NCBI RefSeq assembly: GCF_017696315.1
Contig: NZ_JAAORJ010000002.1
Coordinates: 124,001-188,000, forward strand
Source: Prochlorococcus marinus XMU1412
GTDB taxonomy: Bacteria; Cyanobacteriota; Cyanobacteriia; PCC-6307; Cyanobiaceae
Direction: 5' to 3'
Length of the DNA stretch: 64,000 nucleotides
Shown here: positions 37,638-47,150 of the stretch, piece after piece
Position numbering within the stretch: the first letter of the stretch is position 1
Layout: each line of letters opens with the position of its first letter
Notes under the pieces: model-generated
The model's input: the letters and a program-made list of their open reading frames with translations, nothing else
The model's database searches: none
What the model was told of the DNA's origin: nothing
Translations under genes and position numbers: made by a program

Positions 37638-39140
37638 TCAAGTTAAACTATTTTTGATTTTACCATTTATTAATTCTCCAATTATTGCGATGGAGCTATA
37701 AGCTATCAAAACTATGGTGACTTCTTGCCATGCGAAGGAACTTAGTGATTCTTGCAATTGCCAACCTAGACCAACACTTCCAATAACCCCAACAATTGCA
37801 GTTTCTCTAATAATGATGTCAGATCTATAAGCGCAATATGCTAGGTAACTTTTTGCTTGTTGAGAAAATAAACCTAAAAGCCAACTAGTCTTTTTTGAGA
37901 TTCCTATAGATTTCATTGCAATATAATTTCTCTTGTCTTGGCTATCTAGATTTGTAAAAAGTAGTTTGCTAGTAATACCAGCGTTGTGGAGACCTAATGT
38001 TAAAGCTGCTAAAGATAAAGAAGGATTATTAAAAGTTAATAGAGTTAGAAGTATTACAGGTGTAGGTATTAAACGTAATAAAAATGCAAAAATTTTTATA
38101 AAAATTTTAGAACTATTGTTGTTAAAAATTCCTATTACTAATGGAGGTAAACTAATTGCGATTCCTGTTGATAAAAGACTTAAAATTATTGTTTCAAATA
38201 TAAGTTTTAAGAAATCAAATAATCCTAAATCTGAACTTGATTTAAAAAGAGAACTAACGGAATTAAAATTTTCAAAATTATTGTTAAAAATAAAATAAAG
38301 AAAATATGAAAAAGAAAATAAAATTGTTATGAAAAAAACTGCAATAAAAAAAATAGATAGGATTTTATTTGTAGTATTAAATTTTATTTTTTTGAATATT
38401 AATCCAGAAAGAATTATCAAAATTGCTAAGGACCATAAATAAGTCCATAACTCTCTAAAATTCAAAGTTTGGAAAGATAAAAAAATACTGGTGCCTATTC
38501 CTCCAATCCCAAAAAGTCCTAAAATCACAGTACTTCTTATTGAACACTCTAATCGATATAAACCAAAGTTTTTAAATATATTTATTATTGGATTCCATAT
38601 TAAAGTTAGTAAAGAAGAAAATATAGGTGCATTTATTTGATTTATAGATTCAAAACTTTTGTAGTCAATAGTTTCTAATTGTTCAGCAAAAACTTTTGAA
38701 TTTACAGCAATATAAGGTATACATATAGCTATTATTCCTATCGAAAAATTTATTCCATATATTTGCATTAATATTATTCCCCAAACCACTTCGTGTATAG
38801 ATCTAATTATTGTTAGAAAAAACCTTATTATGCGGTAGAAAAAATTTGGAATATTAAAGATTTTATAAAAAATATTTGAGGAAATTATTCCAAAAATTGC
38901 TCCAAAAATAATACTTAATAACCAACTAAAAAAACCAATTAAAATAGTTTCATTTAATCGCTTAATTACGGTAATAATAATTTCATTATCGATCTTGGGA
39001 TTAAATGCAGAAATTAAGAATTCTTGGAATAATTTAAATCCTCCAAAATGAATATTGTTTATTAATTGATACCCTAGAGGTATGCATACCAAAATTGGAA
39101 GAAAAGATAATGAGGTATAGTTTAATTTTAATTTGTTCAA
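37638..39140 (-). CDS. phnE: Phosphonate/phosphite ABC transporter permease, two domains in one chain
   Basis: 500 residues, roughly twice the usual PhnE length. About twelve hydrophobic segments fall into two halves, each ending in a permease loop of the PhnE type: IGGIGTSIFLSFQTLNFREL (first half) and IGSVGLGWQLQESLSSF (second). A fused duplicate permease would replace the homodimer. The 4-bp gap after phnC and the upstream phnD make a phnD-phnC-phnE operon. Confidence 0.87.
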   Translation of the reverse strand: MNKLKLNYTSLSFLPILVCIPLGYQLINNIHFGGFKLFQEFLISAFNPKIDNEIIITVIKRLNETILIGFFSWLLSIIFGAIFGIISSNIFYKIFNIPNFFYRIIRFFLTIIRSIHEVVWGIILMQIYGINFSIGIIAICIPYIAVNSKVFAEQLETIDYKSFESINQINAPIFSSLLTLIWNPIINIFKNFGLYRLECSIRSTVILGLFGIGGIGTSIFLSFQTLNFRELWTYLWSLAILIILSGLIFKKIKFNTTNKILSIFFIAVFFITILFSFSYFLYFIFNNNFENFNSVSSLFKSSSDLGLFDFLKLIFETIILSLLSTGIAISLPPLVIGIFNNNSSKIFIKIFAFLLRLIPTPVILLTLLTFNNPSLSLAALTLGLHNAGITSKLLFTNLDSQDKRNYIAMKSIGISKKTSWLLGLFSQQAKSYLAYCAYRSDIIIRETAIVGVIGSVGLGWQLQESLSSFAWQEVTIVLIAYSSIAIIGELINGKIKNSLT

Positions 39141-39144
39141 CTAA

Positions 39145-39885
39145 TTAATATATTTTCTCTAAATGAATCTTCTTTAAGTTATTTCTTTTGATATTGAAAA
39201 AAATTTTACCATCCCTTATTCCAATAACTTTATCGAAATCGTTCAGCAAATCTAATCTATGTAATGCAACTAATGCCGTCTTTGGGGATTTTTTTGTTTT
39301 ATTTTTATCTACATTTTCTAGTAGAAGGTTTTTAATTGTTGTTATCAATTTGGGATCTAGATTATTAAAAGGCTCATCTGCAAGTAATATATTTGATTCT
39401 TGAATTAATGATCTAGCTATAGCCACCCTTTGTTTTTGCCCACCAGATAGTTTTCTGATTTTTTTGTCGTAAATAGAGTTATGAAGTCTACATAATTTCA
39501 TATATTTATGCGCCTTATTAAAAGAACTTATATTTAGTAAATTTTTAAAAGCGAAATAAAAATTATTTTCCGCTAGTAGTCCACAATTAACATTTTGTTC
39601 TGCAGAGAGATCTTCTATTAATCTTAAATCTTGCCAAATAGTTGTTATTTTACTTTTCTGCTTTCTATCCAATTCCTCGAAACTTTCATTGAATAATTTA
39701 ACTTCACCTTGAGTTGGCTTTATAGTGCCATTAAGTACTGATATAAGTGTAGTTTTTCCTGAACCGCTTTTACCTAAAAGTGCAATTTTTTCCCCAGAAT
39801 TTATTTTTAAATTTATTTTATTTAGGATCAGATCATTTTTGTATTTATAAGATATATTTTCTAATTCTAAGACAGTATTATTCAT
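39145..39885 (-). CDS. phnC: Phosphonate ABC transporter ATP-binding protein
   Basis: 246 residues. Walker A LGKSGSGKTT is at ~36-45, signature LSGGQKQRVAIAR, Walker B ILLADEPFNNLD and the switch His in VALHRLDLL are intact. It energises uptake of phosphonate or phosphite with PhnE. Its ATG overlaps the phnD stop by 4 bp (ATGA type), indicating coupled translation. Confidence 0.9.
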   Translation of the reverse strand: MNNTVLELENISYKYKNDLILNKINLKINSGEKIALLGKSGSGKTTLISVLNGTIKPTQGEVKLFNESFEELDRKQKSKITTIWQDLRLIEDLSAEQNVNCGLLAENNFYFAFKNLLNISSFNKAHKYMKLCRLHNSIYDKKIRKLSGGQKQRVAIARSLIQESNILLADEPFNNLDPKLITTIKNLLLENVDKNKTKKSPKTALVALHRLDLLNDFDKVIGIRDGKIFFNIKRNNLKKIHLEKIY

Positions 39886-40775
39886 CTAATTTTATTTAAT
39901 TTCCTCCCGATTTCCTCTATATTTTTATATTGATTTGATTCTGCCTTTATAAATCTTTTTGCATTGAACATATCTAATATCTGTTTATGTGATTTTTGCT
40001 TTATATCTAAATTTAGAATTACTAATTTAAGTTCTTTTGTAAACCCTTCCCCGAATCTATTTTCAAGATCACCTTGAGCTACCCAATGATAATCAACATA
40101 TTCTGGTGTGATCCAGAATAATTCTAAATTACTTGTTCTTTTGGGATTATTTTTAAGATTGTTTTCCCAAACCTGTTTATTTAAAGCTCCAGCATCAAAT
40201 GCCCCACTATTAACTAAAGCTATAGTGGCATCATGACTCCCACTATAACCTGCTTTTTTTCCTTTAAAATGTTTAATTTCTACCCCTGCTTGATTTAAAA
40301 AATATTCTGGCATTAATCTTCCAGAAGTTGAGTTTTCAGAGCCAAAAGTAAATCTTAAATTCTTTAGTTTTTTAAGTCCTTTAATGTTTGAAATTGAGTT
40401 AAGTTCTAAATTTTTGTTTACTATAAAAACACTTTTAAATTCCTTATCGATATCTCTTTGAGCTATGACAATTGAATTAGGTGTTTGTAATCTTGCTTGA
40501 ACTCCTGATAAACCGCCAAACCAAACTAAATCTAAATCTTTAGTTCTAAATCCAGTTACTGCTGCAACATAATTAATAACAGGAATGTATTTAACTTCTA
40601 CATCAAGTTGTTTGGATAATTCTTTTGAAAATAAATTAAATCTTTTATCCAAAACATCTTGGTTTTGATCAGGTATTGCTCCAACTTTTAAAACTTTGGG
40701 ATTTGAAAATACAGGTGATGAAAAAACAGAAAATAATAGAGATGAACTTAGTAGGAAATTCTTTAAATTAAACAT
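39882..40775 (-). CDS. phnD: Phosphonate/phosphite-binding protein
   Basis: 297 residues with a signal peptide (FLLSSSLLFSVFSSPVFS, cleavage ~25). The mature protein opens with VLKVGAIPDQNQDVL and has the PhnD segments DLVWFGGLSGVQAR, FGSENSTSGRLMPEYFL and GYSGSHDATIALVNSGAFDA. Characterised picocyanobacterial PhnD proteins bind phosphite or methylphosphonate; the ligand here needs a test. First gene of the operon, relevant to phosphorus stress. Confidence 0.9.
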   Translation of the reverse strand: MFNLKNFLLSSSLLFSVFSSPVFSNPKVLKVGAIPDQNQDVLDKRFNLFSKELSKQLDVEVKYIPVINYVAAVTGFRTKDLDLVWFGGLSGVQARLQTPNSIVIAQRDIDKEFKSVFIVNKNLELNSISNIKGLKKLKNLRFTFGSENSTSGRLMPEYFLNQAGVEIKHFKGKKAGYSGSHDATIALVNSGAFDAGALNKQVWENNLKNNPKRTSNLELFWITPEYVDYHWVAQGDLENRFGEGFTKELKLVILNLDIKQKSHKQILDMFNAKRFIKAESNQYKNIEEIGRKLNKIR

Positions 40776-40787
40776 AACTTAGTTAAA

Positions 40788-41966
40788 TTAAAAGTATTCA
40801 GAGATGGCTTTTTCAAGTCTTTGTAGTCCATCTTTTATTTTAATTTCTGAAGCTGCACAAGATATTCTTATACATTGATCAGCTCCAAAAGCTTTTCCAG
40901 GTACAACAACTAATCCGTAATCTTGAAGAGCTTTATTGCAGAAATCAACAGAAGTAATTGAGGAGTTGGGTAATTTTGGAAATGCGTAAAATGCTCCGTT
41001 AGGTTCTTCAATATAAATCCCATTTATATTATTAAGGCCCTCAAAGAGAAGTCTTCTTCTTTGATCATAATGGCTATTTATCATTGAGAAAAACTCATTA
41101 TTAATTTTTAAAGCCTCTAAAGCACCTTTTTGAACAAAAGAGCAAACATTACTTGTACTTTGACTTTGTAATGCTGAGGATGCTTTGATTACATCTTTGG
41201 GACCTACTAAATAACCTATCCTCCAGCCAGTCATAGCCCATCCTTTCGCAAACCCATTTATTATAAAAATTCTATCTTTTAAATCATTTGCTAATGAAGA
41301 TAAACTGTAGTGTTTAAATTCCTTTTTAAGGATTAGTTCGTAAATCTCATCAGAAAGAATATTGATATTTGGATTTTCTCTAGCTAAGTCGGCAATTTGT
41401 AATAATTCTTCCTTTGACATAACTCTTCCAGTAGGGTTATTAGGAGAATTGATAATTATAAATTTAGTTTTTGAAGAGATTTTAGACTTCAAATCTCCTA
41501 TATTTATTTTAAATCCATCTTCTGCAGAAGAATTTGTAAAAATTGGCTTCCCACCCGCCAATCTAACCATCTGGGGATAACTTAACCAATATGGAGAAGG
41601 AATAATAACTTCGTCTCCAGTATTTAACAATACTTGGAAAAGATTATATATTGCTTGCTTAGCACCATTTGTGACCATTACATTTTCAAATTCATAATTT
41701 AAATCGTTTTGAATTTGAAGTTTATTTGCAATTGCTTTTCGGAGATCTAAATTCCCCGCTGCGGGCCCGTACTTTGTAAATCCATCAAATATAGCTTTAC
41801 TTGTAGCCTCTATAACTTCTTTTGGGGCATCAAAATCAGGTTCACCTGCACTTAAATTGCAAATATCTACTCCTTCTGCAGATAATTGATTTGCTTTAGC
41901 ACTTATCTGCAATGTAAGAGAAGGCTCAATTGAAAGTGCCCGATCAGATAAATTAACTTGACTCAT
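40788..41966 (-). CDS. aspC: Aspartate aminotransferase-type class I aminotransferase
   Basis: About 392 residues from the Met at 41966 (an in-frame Met at 41984 would add six). Family motifs are LSAGEPDFDAP, GFTKYGPAAGNLDLR, NSPNNPTGRV, the PLP Lys in NGFAKGWAMTGWRIGY and the C-terminal substrate Arg in QCIRISCA. It interconverts aspartate/oxaloacetate and glutamate/2-oxoglutarate, possibly also prephenate. It stands before phnD without an obvious link. Confidence 0.9.
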   Translation of the reverse strand: MSQVNLSDRALSIEPSLTLQISAKANQLSAEGVDICNLSAGEPDFDAPKEVIEATSKAIFDGFTKYGPAAGNLDLRKAIANKLQIQNDLNYEFENVMVTNGAKQAIYNLFQVLLNTGDEVIIPSPYWLSYPQMVRLAGGKPIFTNSSAEDGFKINIGDLKSKISSKTKFIIINSPNNPTGRVMSKEELLQIADLARENPNINILSDEIYELILKKEFKHYSLSSLANDLKDRIFIINGFAKGWAMTGWRIGYLVGPKDVIKASSALQSQSTSNVCSFVQKGALEALKINNEFFSMINSHYDQRRRLLFEGLNNINGIYIEEPNGAFYAFPKLPNSSITSVDFCNKALQDYGLVVVPGKAFGADQCIRISCAASEIKIKDGLQRLEKAISEYF

Positions 41967-42127
41967 TGACTTATGACTTTTCAAATATGACTTTTAATAA
42001 TGACAAATGCATAAATTAAGAATAAATAAAACTATCACACTATGGTTTAATTTAGTTCATTTTCTTAATCTATTTTATTTTCATGTTTTGAGTTCTTAAG
42101 ATAAAAATATTTAAAGTTTTATTTTCG

Positions 42128-42631
42128 GTGAAAAGGTTAGTAATTGGGAGAGGAAGTGTATTCGCAGATTTGTTAGTAATTGGTGAGGCACCTGGAGCCC
42201 AGGAAGATTTAGAAGGAAAACCTTATGTAGGTAAATCTGGTAAGTTATTAAACGAATTATTAATACAAGCTGGAATTGACTATAAGAAGGATGTTTATTT
42301 TTGTAATGTAATTAAATGTCGTCCACCAAATAATAGAAAACCCACTGCTAGAGAAATTAATATTCATAAACCATGGTTATTACAGCAAATAAAGTTAGTC
42401 GATCCAAAATTTATATTACTTACTGGTTCTACTGCTATGAGAGCTATTTTAGAAGTTAAAGATCCTATAAGTAATTTAAGAGGTCAATGGATTAAAAAAG
42501 ATGGGAGAGAAATTATGGTAATTTTTCATCCATCTTATTTGTTGAGATTTCCTTCAAAAGAAATCAATAAACCTTACCATCTAACTTTGAAAGACCTAGA
42601 GAATGTAAGTAGTAAACTATATGCCGTATAA
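42128..42631 (+). CDS. Family-4-type uracil-DNA glycosylase lacking most Fe-S ligands
   Basis: 167 residues from a GTG start. Motif A GEAPGAQED (19-27) and HPSYLLR near the C-terminus are those of family-4 UDG, as is VIKCRPPNNR. The family's four cluster Cys are mostly missing: the N-terminal CxxC is absent because the protein starts later, and the fourth is replaced by His80; only Cys64 remains. No upstream in-frame extension carries the Cys pair. It removes uracil from DNA if still active. Confidence 0.8.
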   Translation: MKRLVIGRGSVFADLLVIGEAPGAQEDLEGKPYVGKSGKLLNELLIQAGIDYKKDVYFCNVIKCRPPNNRKPTAREINIHKPWLLQQIKLVDPKFILLTGSTAMRAILEVKDPISNLRGQWIKKDGREIMVIFHPSYLLRFPSKEINKPYHLTLKDLENVSSKLYAV

Positions 42632-42666
42632 TTTAGTGAAATCCTTTTTGAATATCAAGAATTTTA

Positions 42667-43884
42667 ATGTCATTAACTCAATCTAAAGAGGTTAATAGTC
42701 TCTCCAAAAGATATTCAACTCATATTGAGAGAAGGATAACTAGAACAGTAATGGTGGGTGATATAGCTATTGGAAGTGATTATCCAGTAAGAGTTCAATC
42801 GATGATAAATGAAGATACTATGGATGTCGAAAATGCTTACTTAGCTATCAAAAGACTTCATGATGTGGGTTGTGAAATAGTAAGGTTAACTGTCCCTTCC
42901 TTAGCACATGCCAAAGCAGTAGGAGATATAAAGGCAAAATTACTAGAAAATAATATCAATACCCCCTTGGTGGCTGATGTTCACCATAATGGTATGAAAA
43001 TTGCAATGGAAGTTGCAAAACATGTTGATAAAGTAAGAATTAATCCTGGATTGTTTGTTTTTGAAAAATCAGACCCTACAAGAACTGAATATACAGATGA
43101 GGAATTTGAAACTATTAAGCAAACAATACTTAAAAGATTTACCCCTTTAGTTGAAGTTTTAAAGGCTGAAAACAAAGCTCTAAGGATTGGAGTTAATCAT
43201 GGGTCTCTATCTGAGAGGATGCTTTTTACTTATGGAGATACGCCATTAGGAATGACAGAATCTGCAATGGAGTTCGTCAAAATTTGTGATGAGCTTGATT
43301 TTCATAACATAATTATTTCTATGAAAGCTTCTAGGGCTCCGGTCATGATGGCAGCTTACAGAATGATTGCAGATAGGCTTGACTCAGAAGGATATAACTA
43401 TCCCTTACATTTAGGAGTGACCGAGGCTGGTGATGGTGATTATGGAAGGATTAAAAGTACTGCTGGAATTGGAACGCTTTTAGCAGAGGGATTAGGAGAT
43501 ACCATCAGGGTTTCCTTAACAGAAGCTCCAGAAAAGGAAATACCAGTGTGCTATTCAATTTTGCAATCTTTAGGATTAAGAAAAACAATGGTTGAATACA
43601 TCAGTTGCCCCAGTTGTGGTAGAACACTTTTCAATCTAGAAGAAGTTGTAGATAAAGTTAGGAACGCTACCTCACATTTGACGGGTCTAGATATAGCAAT
43701 AATGGGATGTATTGTTAATGGGCCAGGAGAAATGGCAGATGCTGATTATGGTTATGTTGGGAAAGGTAAAGGAACTATTGCCTTATATAGAAGAAAAGAA
43801 GAGATAAAAAGAGTCCCTGAAGATGAGGGTGTTAATGCTTTAATCCAACTTATTAAGGATGATGGGAAGTGGATTGATCCTTAA
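42667..43884 (+). CDS. ispG: 4-hydroxy-3-methylbut-2-enyl diphosphate synthase
   Basis: 405 residues of the GcpE/IspG family. The TIM-barrel part ([51 protein letters not shown]) precedes the Fe-S part with ISCPSCGRT and [18 protein letters not shown]. It performs the penultimate step of the MEP isoprenoid pathway feeding carotenoids and chlorophyll. The next gene on the same strand is ctpA. Confidence 0.95.
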   Translation: MSLTQSKEVNSLSKRYSTHIERRITRTVMVGDIAIGSDYPVRVQSMINEDTMDVENAYLAIKRLHDVGCEIVRLTVPSLAHAKAVGDIKAKLLENNINTPLVADVHHNGMKIAMEVAKHVDKVRINPGLFVFEKSDPTRTEYTDEEFETIKQTILKRFTPLVEVLKAENKALRIGVNHGSLSERMLFTYGDTPLGMTESAMEFVKICDELDFHNIIISMKASRAPVMMAAYRMIADRLDSEGYNYPLHLGVTEAGDGDYGRIKSTAGIGTLLAEGLGDTIRVSLTEAPEKEIPVCYSILQSLGLRKTMVEYISCPSCGRTLFNLEEVVDKVRNATSHLTGLDIAIMGCIVNGPGEMADADYGYVGKGKGTIALYRRKEEIKRVPEDEGVNALIQLIKDDGKWIDP

Positions 43885-43959
43885 GGATTTGTCAAATTTT
43901 TGAATTATAAATAAATTCTTTTTATAATAAAAAATATCGAATTATTTGAAGATAAGAAA

Positions 43960-45279
43960 TTGCTTAAAAAAAAATATATATTTCTGTTTGCGACATCCTT
44001 TTCTGGGTTATTTTTAAATAATTTTGCAGAGGCAACAGTTTTAAATAATAGTTATAAAGAAGTAATTGATCATGTTTGGCAAATTGTATATAGAGATTTT
44101 CTTGATTCAAACGGCAAATTTCAAAAGTCCAATTGGATTAATCTAAGAAAAGAAGTTTTATCAAAATCATATTCAGACAGCAATGAAGCATATGATGCGA
44201 TTAGAGATATGCTTTCTAATTTAGATGATTCTTATACAAGATTTTTAGAACCTAAGGAATTTAATCAAATGAGAATTGATACCTCTGGCGAATTAACTGG
44301 AGTTGGTATCCAAATAATTAAAGATAAAGAATCTGATGATTTAATAATTATTTCTCCCATAGAGGGCACCCCTGCATTTGATGCTGGAATTAAAGCTAGA
44401 GATAAAATATTATCCATAGATGATATTTCTACTGAAGGTATGAATATTGAGGATGCCGTGAAATTAATAAGAGGACAAAGAGGTACTAAAGTAAAGCTTG
44501 AAATTCTTAGAGGTTCTCAATCCTTTTTTAAGACTTTATCAAGAGAAAAAATTGAAATAAAATCTGTATCAAGTAAAGTCAATCAAACCAAAAATGGCTT
44601 ATCAATTGGCTATGTAAGAATTAAACAATTTAATGCAAATGCATCCAAAGAAACTAGAGATGCTATTAAGGATTTAGAAACAAAAAAAGTCGCAGGATAT
44701 GTTCTTGACTTGAGAAGTAATCCTGGAGGTTTATTAGAATCAAGCATTGATATCTCAAGGCACTTCATTAACAAAGGAGTAATAGTAAGTACAGTAAGTA
44801 AAGATGGTTTAAAAGAAACAAAAAAAGGAAACGGTCAAGCTCTAACAAAAAAGCCCTTAGTGGTCTTAGTTAATGAGGGTTCTGCTAGTGCTAGTGAAAT
44901 AGTTTCTGGTGCAATAAAAGATAACAAAAGAGGAAAATTAGTTGGGAAGAAAACATTTGGTAAAGGTCTAGTTCAATCTATGAGAACATTAGTTGATGGT
45001 TCAGGTCTAACTGTTACAGTCGCTAAGTATTTAACTCCGAACGGCACTGATATAAACAAATCTGGAATTATGCCAGACATAGAAGTAAGAATGAATATAA
45101 ACCCTATACTTCAAAGAGAGATAGGAACTAGAAAAGATAAACAATATAGAGCTGGTGAAAAAGAGCTAATAAATATAATTAATAGAAAGAATCAGATAAG
45201 CGAATTTAAGCCCGACACCACAAACCTTAGTGCATTCCTAAAAATTAATAAGGAAGATAAAGTATTTTCATTAAATTAA
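43960..45279 (+). CDS. ctpA: Carboxyl-terminal processing protease
   Basis: 439 residues from a TTG start, with an N-terminal signal peptide (KKKYIFLFATSFSGLFLNNF), a PDZ domain (TGVGIQIIKDKESDD... around 115) and a tail-specific protease domain: the nucleophile Ser in NEGSASASEIVSGA and the Lys in KKTFGKGLVQS. In cyanobacteria this family trims the D1 precursor of photosystem II. Its end overlaps convergent nadA by 4 bp. Confidence 0.93.
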   Translation: MLKKKYIFLFATSFSGLFLNNFAEATVLNNSYKEVIDHVWQIVYRDFLDSNGKFQKSNWINLRKEVLSKSYSDSNEAYDAIRDMLSNLDDSYTRFLEPKEFNQMRIDTSGELTGVGIQIIKDKESDDLIIISPIEGTPAFDAGIKARDKILSIDDISTEGMNIEDAVKLIRGQRGTKVKLEILRGSQSFFKTLSREKIEIKSVSSKVNQTKNGLSIGYVRIKQFNANASKETRDAIKDLETKKVAGYVLDLRSNPGGLLESSIDISRHFINKGVIVSTVSKDGLKETKKGNGQALTKKPLVVLVNEGSASASEIVSGAIKDNKRGKLVGKKTFGKGLVQSMRTLVDGSGLTVTVAKYLTPNGTDINKSGIMPDIEVRMNINPILQREIGTRKDKQYRAGEKELINIINRKNQISEFKPDTTNLSAFLKINKEDKVFSLN

Positions 45280-46190
45280 TTACTCATATCCAGCATTCTC
45301 TTTATTGGCACATAGGCTCTTCTTATTATTTCTGGGTCTAGTTCGATAGACGGGGAATTATTTTTCAAACAATCAAGAATTTTTTCTAAAGTATTTAATT
45401 TCATATATGGACACTCGTTACATTTACAACCTTCTACATCTGGGACTTCAATAAAAATTTTATTAGGTTCTTTCTTTTTCATTTGATGAATTATTCCAGG
45501 TTCAGTTAGTACCATGTAAGTTTTAGATGGATCTTTACTTACGAAATCAAGCAGCTTACTTGTTGATCCAATAAAGTCTGAGAGAATTAGTAAATTTTGA
45601 CTACATTCAGGATGAGCAATTACTTTTGATCCTGGATTTTGATATTTTAATTTTAGAAGTGCTTCTTCACTAAATGATTCATGAACAATGCAGCTGCCAG
45701 GCCATAATTTAAGATCTCTTCCTGAATTTTTCTGTACCCATCTCCCAAGGTTCTGATCTGGCGCAAATATTATCTTTTTATCTTCAGGTATCTTTTTAAT
45801 TAATGAGACTGCATTACTGCTTGTACATATCAGATCACTTTGAGCTTTTACTTCTGCAGTGCAATTTATATAACTTACGACATAGTGATCTGGATTCTCT
45901 TCCCTGAATTTTTGAAATTTATCTGAAGGACAATCGTCTGCTAATGAGCATCCTGCGTCAATATCTGGTAATAGGACTGTTTTATTAGGGCTAAGTATTT
46001 TTGCGGTTTCGGCCATAAAGTGCACACCGCAAAAAATTATTATATCTGCGTCATTATTTGCAGCTTTCCTAGATAGATCTAATGAATCTCCAATAAAATC
46101 TGCAATTTCCTGAATCTCTGGTGCTTGATAATAGTGCGCAAGAATAATTGCATTAGCTTTTTTGCAACGCTCCTTTATTTCAGAAATCAA
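45276..46190 (-). CDS. nadA: Quinolinate synthase
   Basis: 304 residues. Conserved parts include AIILAHYYQAPEIQEIADF, FCGVHFMAETAKIL, SYINCTAEVKAQSD and AHPECSQNLLILSD, with the Fe-S Cys in these and in EGCKCNECPYM. It joins iminoaspartate and dihydroxyacetone phosphate into quinolinate for NAD. A [4Fe-4S] enzyme; monocistronic, converging on ctpA. Confidence 0.95.
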   Translation of the reverse strand: MISEIKERCKKANAIILAHYYQAPEIQEIADFIGDSLDLSRKAANNDADIIIFCGVHFMAETAKILSPNKTVLLPDIDAGCSLADDCPSDKFQKFREENPDHYVVSYINCTAEVKAQSDLICTSSNAVSLIKKIPEDKKIIFAPDQNLGRWVQKNSGRDLKLWPGSCIVHESFSEEALLKLKYQNPGSKVIAHPECSQNLLILSDFIGSTSKLLDFVSKDPSKTYMVLTEPGIIHQMKKKEPNKIFIEVPDVEGCKCNECPYMKLNTLEKILDCLKNNSPSIELDPEIIRRAYVPIKRMLDMSN

Positions 46191-46293
46191 ATCCTCTTCG
46201 TTTTGAACTGATTTCTGTTTTGCAGTAGAAGTTATACTGGTCAGGATTTAGAATATCTCTAAATAGATTATATGCCTTTAAACAGAAAAAATT

Positions 46294-47127
46294 CTGACAA
46301 ATTTAAAAATTGCTATTGTTGGTGACTGTCATGGTCAATGGTCTGAATTAGACTTGAACGTTTTATCGATTATCAAACCAAATATTGTTTTATTTGTTGG
46401 TGATATTTCTGATGGAAGTGTCAAAATAATTAAAAAAATCAATGAGATCAAAATTCCTACTTTTGTGATTTTAGGAAATCATGATAGAGGGAAAGACTCT
46501 ACAGGCGAAACTCTCTCAAAGCAGATACGTGTTCTTGGTGAAAAATATTGTGCATGGGATTTGAAAGTTTTTAATAATCAAATAAATTTATTGTCTGCTA
46601 GACCATGTAGTTCTGGCGGCGGCTATTATCTTTCAAAAGAAGTTAAAGGTGTTTATGGACCTATAACCGAACAAGATTCAATAAATAAAATTATCAAATG
46701 TTCAGAAGAGACTGTTGAAGAAATACCTCTAATAATTATGTCTCATGCTGGTCCTTCAGGTTTAGGTTCAGAACCTAAAAGCATTTGTGGGAAAGACTGG
46801 AAATTACCCTCTTTAGATTGGGGAGATAGAGATTTGTCTGCTGCTATTTCTCAAATACAAAAGAGAAGAAAAGTTGATCTTGTAGTTTTTGGTCATATGC
46901 ACAACCGGCTTAAAAGAAATCTTGGTTTAAGGGAGATGTTTAAAATTGATAGCAAAGGAACGATTTATTTCAACGCTGCTGTGGTACCAAGATATAAAAC
47001 TGATGAAGATGGGAAATTGCTAATTAACTTTTCATGGATTGAGTTTGAAAATAAGGAATTAAGGCATGTTTCTCATCGATGGTATTCAGAGTCTGGTGTA
47101 ATTCGTGAAGAAGATAAATTTTTTTAG
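46294..47127 (+). CDS. Metallophosphoesterase (TIGR04168-like), start probably non-canonical
   Basis: The motifs are GDCHGQW (the GDxHG signature), VGDISDG, LGNHDRG, MSHAGPSG and VFGHMH. The first motif lies upstream of the first ATG/GTG/TTG in this frame (TTG 46354), and a stop codon closes the frame at 46279-46281, so translation must begin at CTG 46294, ATT 46291 or a nearby codon. The family is a calcineurin-like hydrolase of unknown substrate found in cyanobacteria and plants. Confidence 0.82.
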   Translation: MTNLKIAIVGDCHGQWSELDLNVLSIIKPNIVLFVGDISDGSVKIIKKINEIKIPTFVILGNHDRGKDSTGETLSKQIRVLGEKYCAWDLKVFNNQINLLSARPCSSGGGYYLSKEVKGVYGPITEQDSINKIIKCSEETVEEIPLIIMSHAGPSGLGSEPKSICGKDWKLPSLDWGDRDLSAAISQIQKRRKVDLVVFGHMHNRLKRNLGLREMFKIDSKGTIYFNAAVVPRYKTDEDGKLLINFSWIEFENKELRHVSHRWYSESGVIREEDKFF

Positions 47128-47150
47128 GATTAAATATCTCTGATCATATT

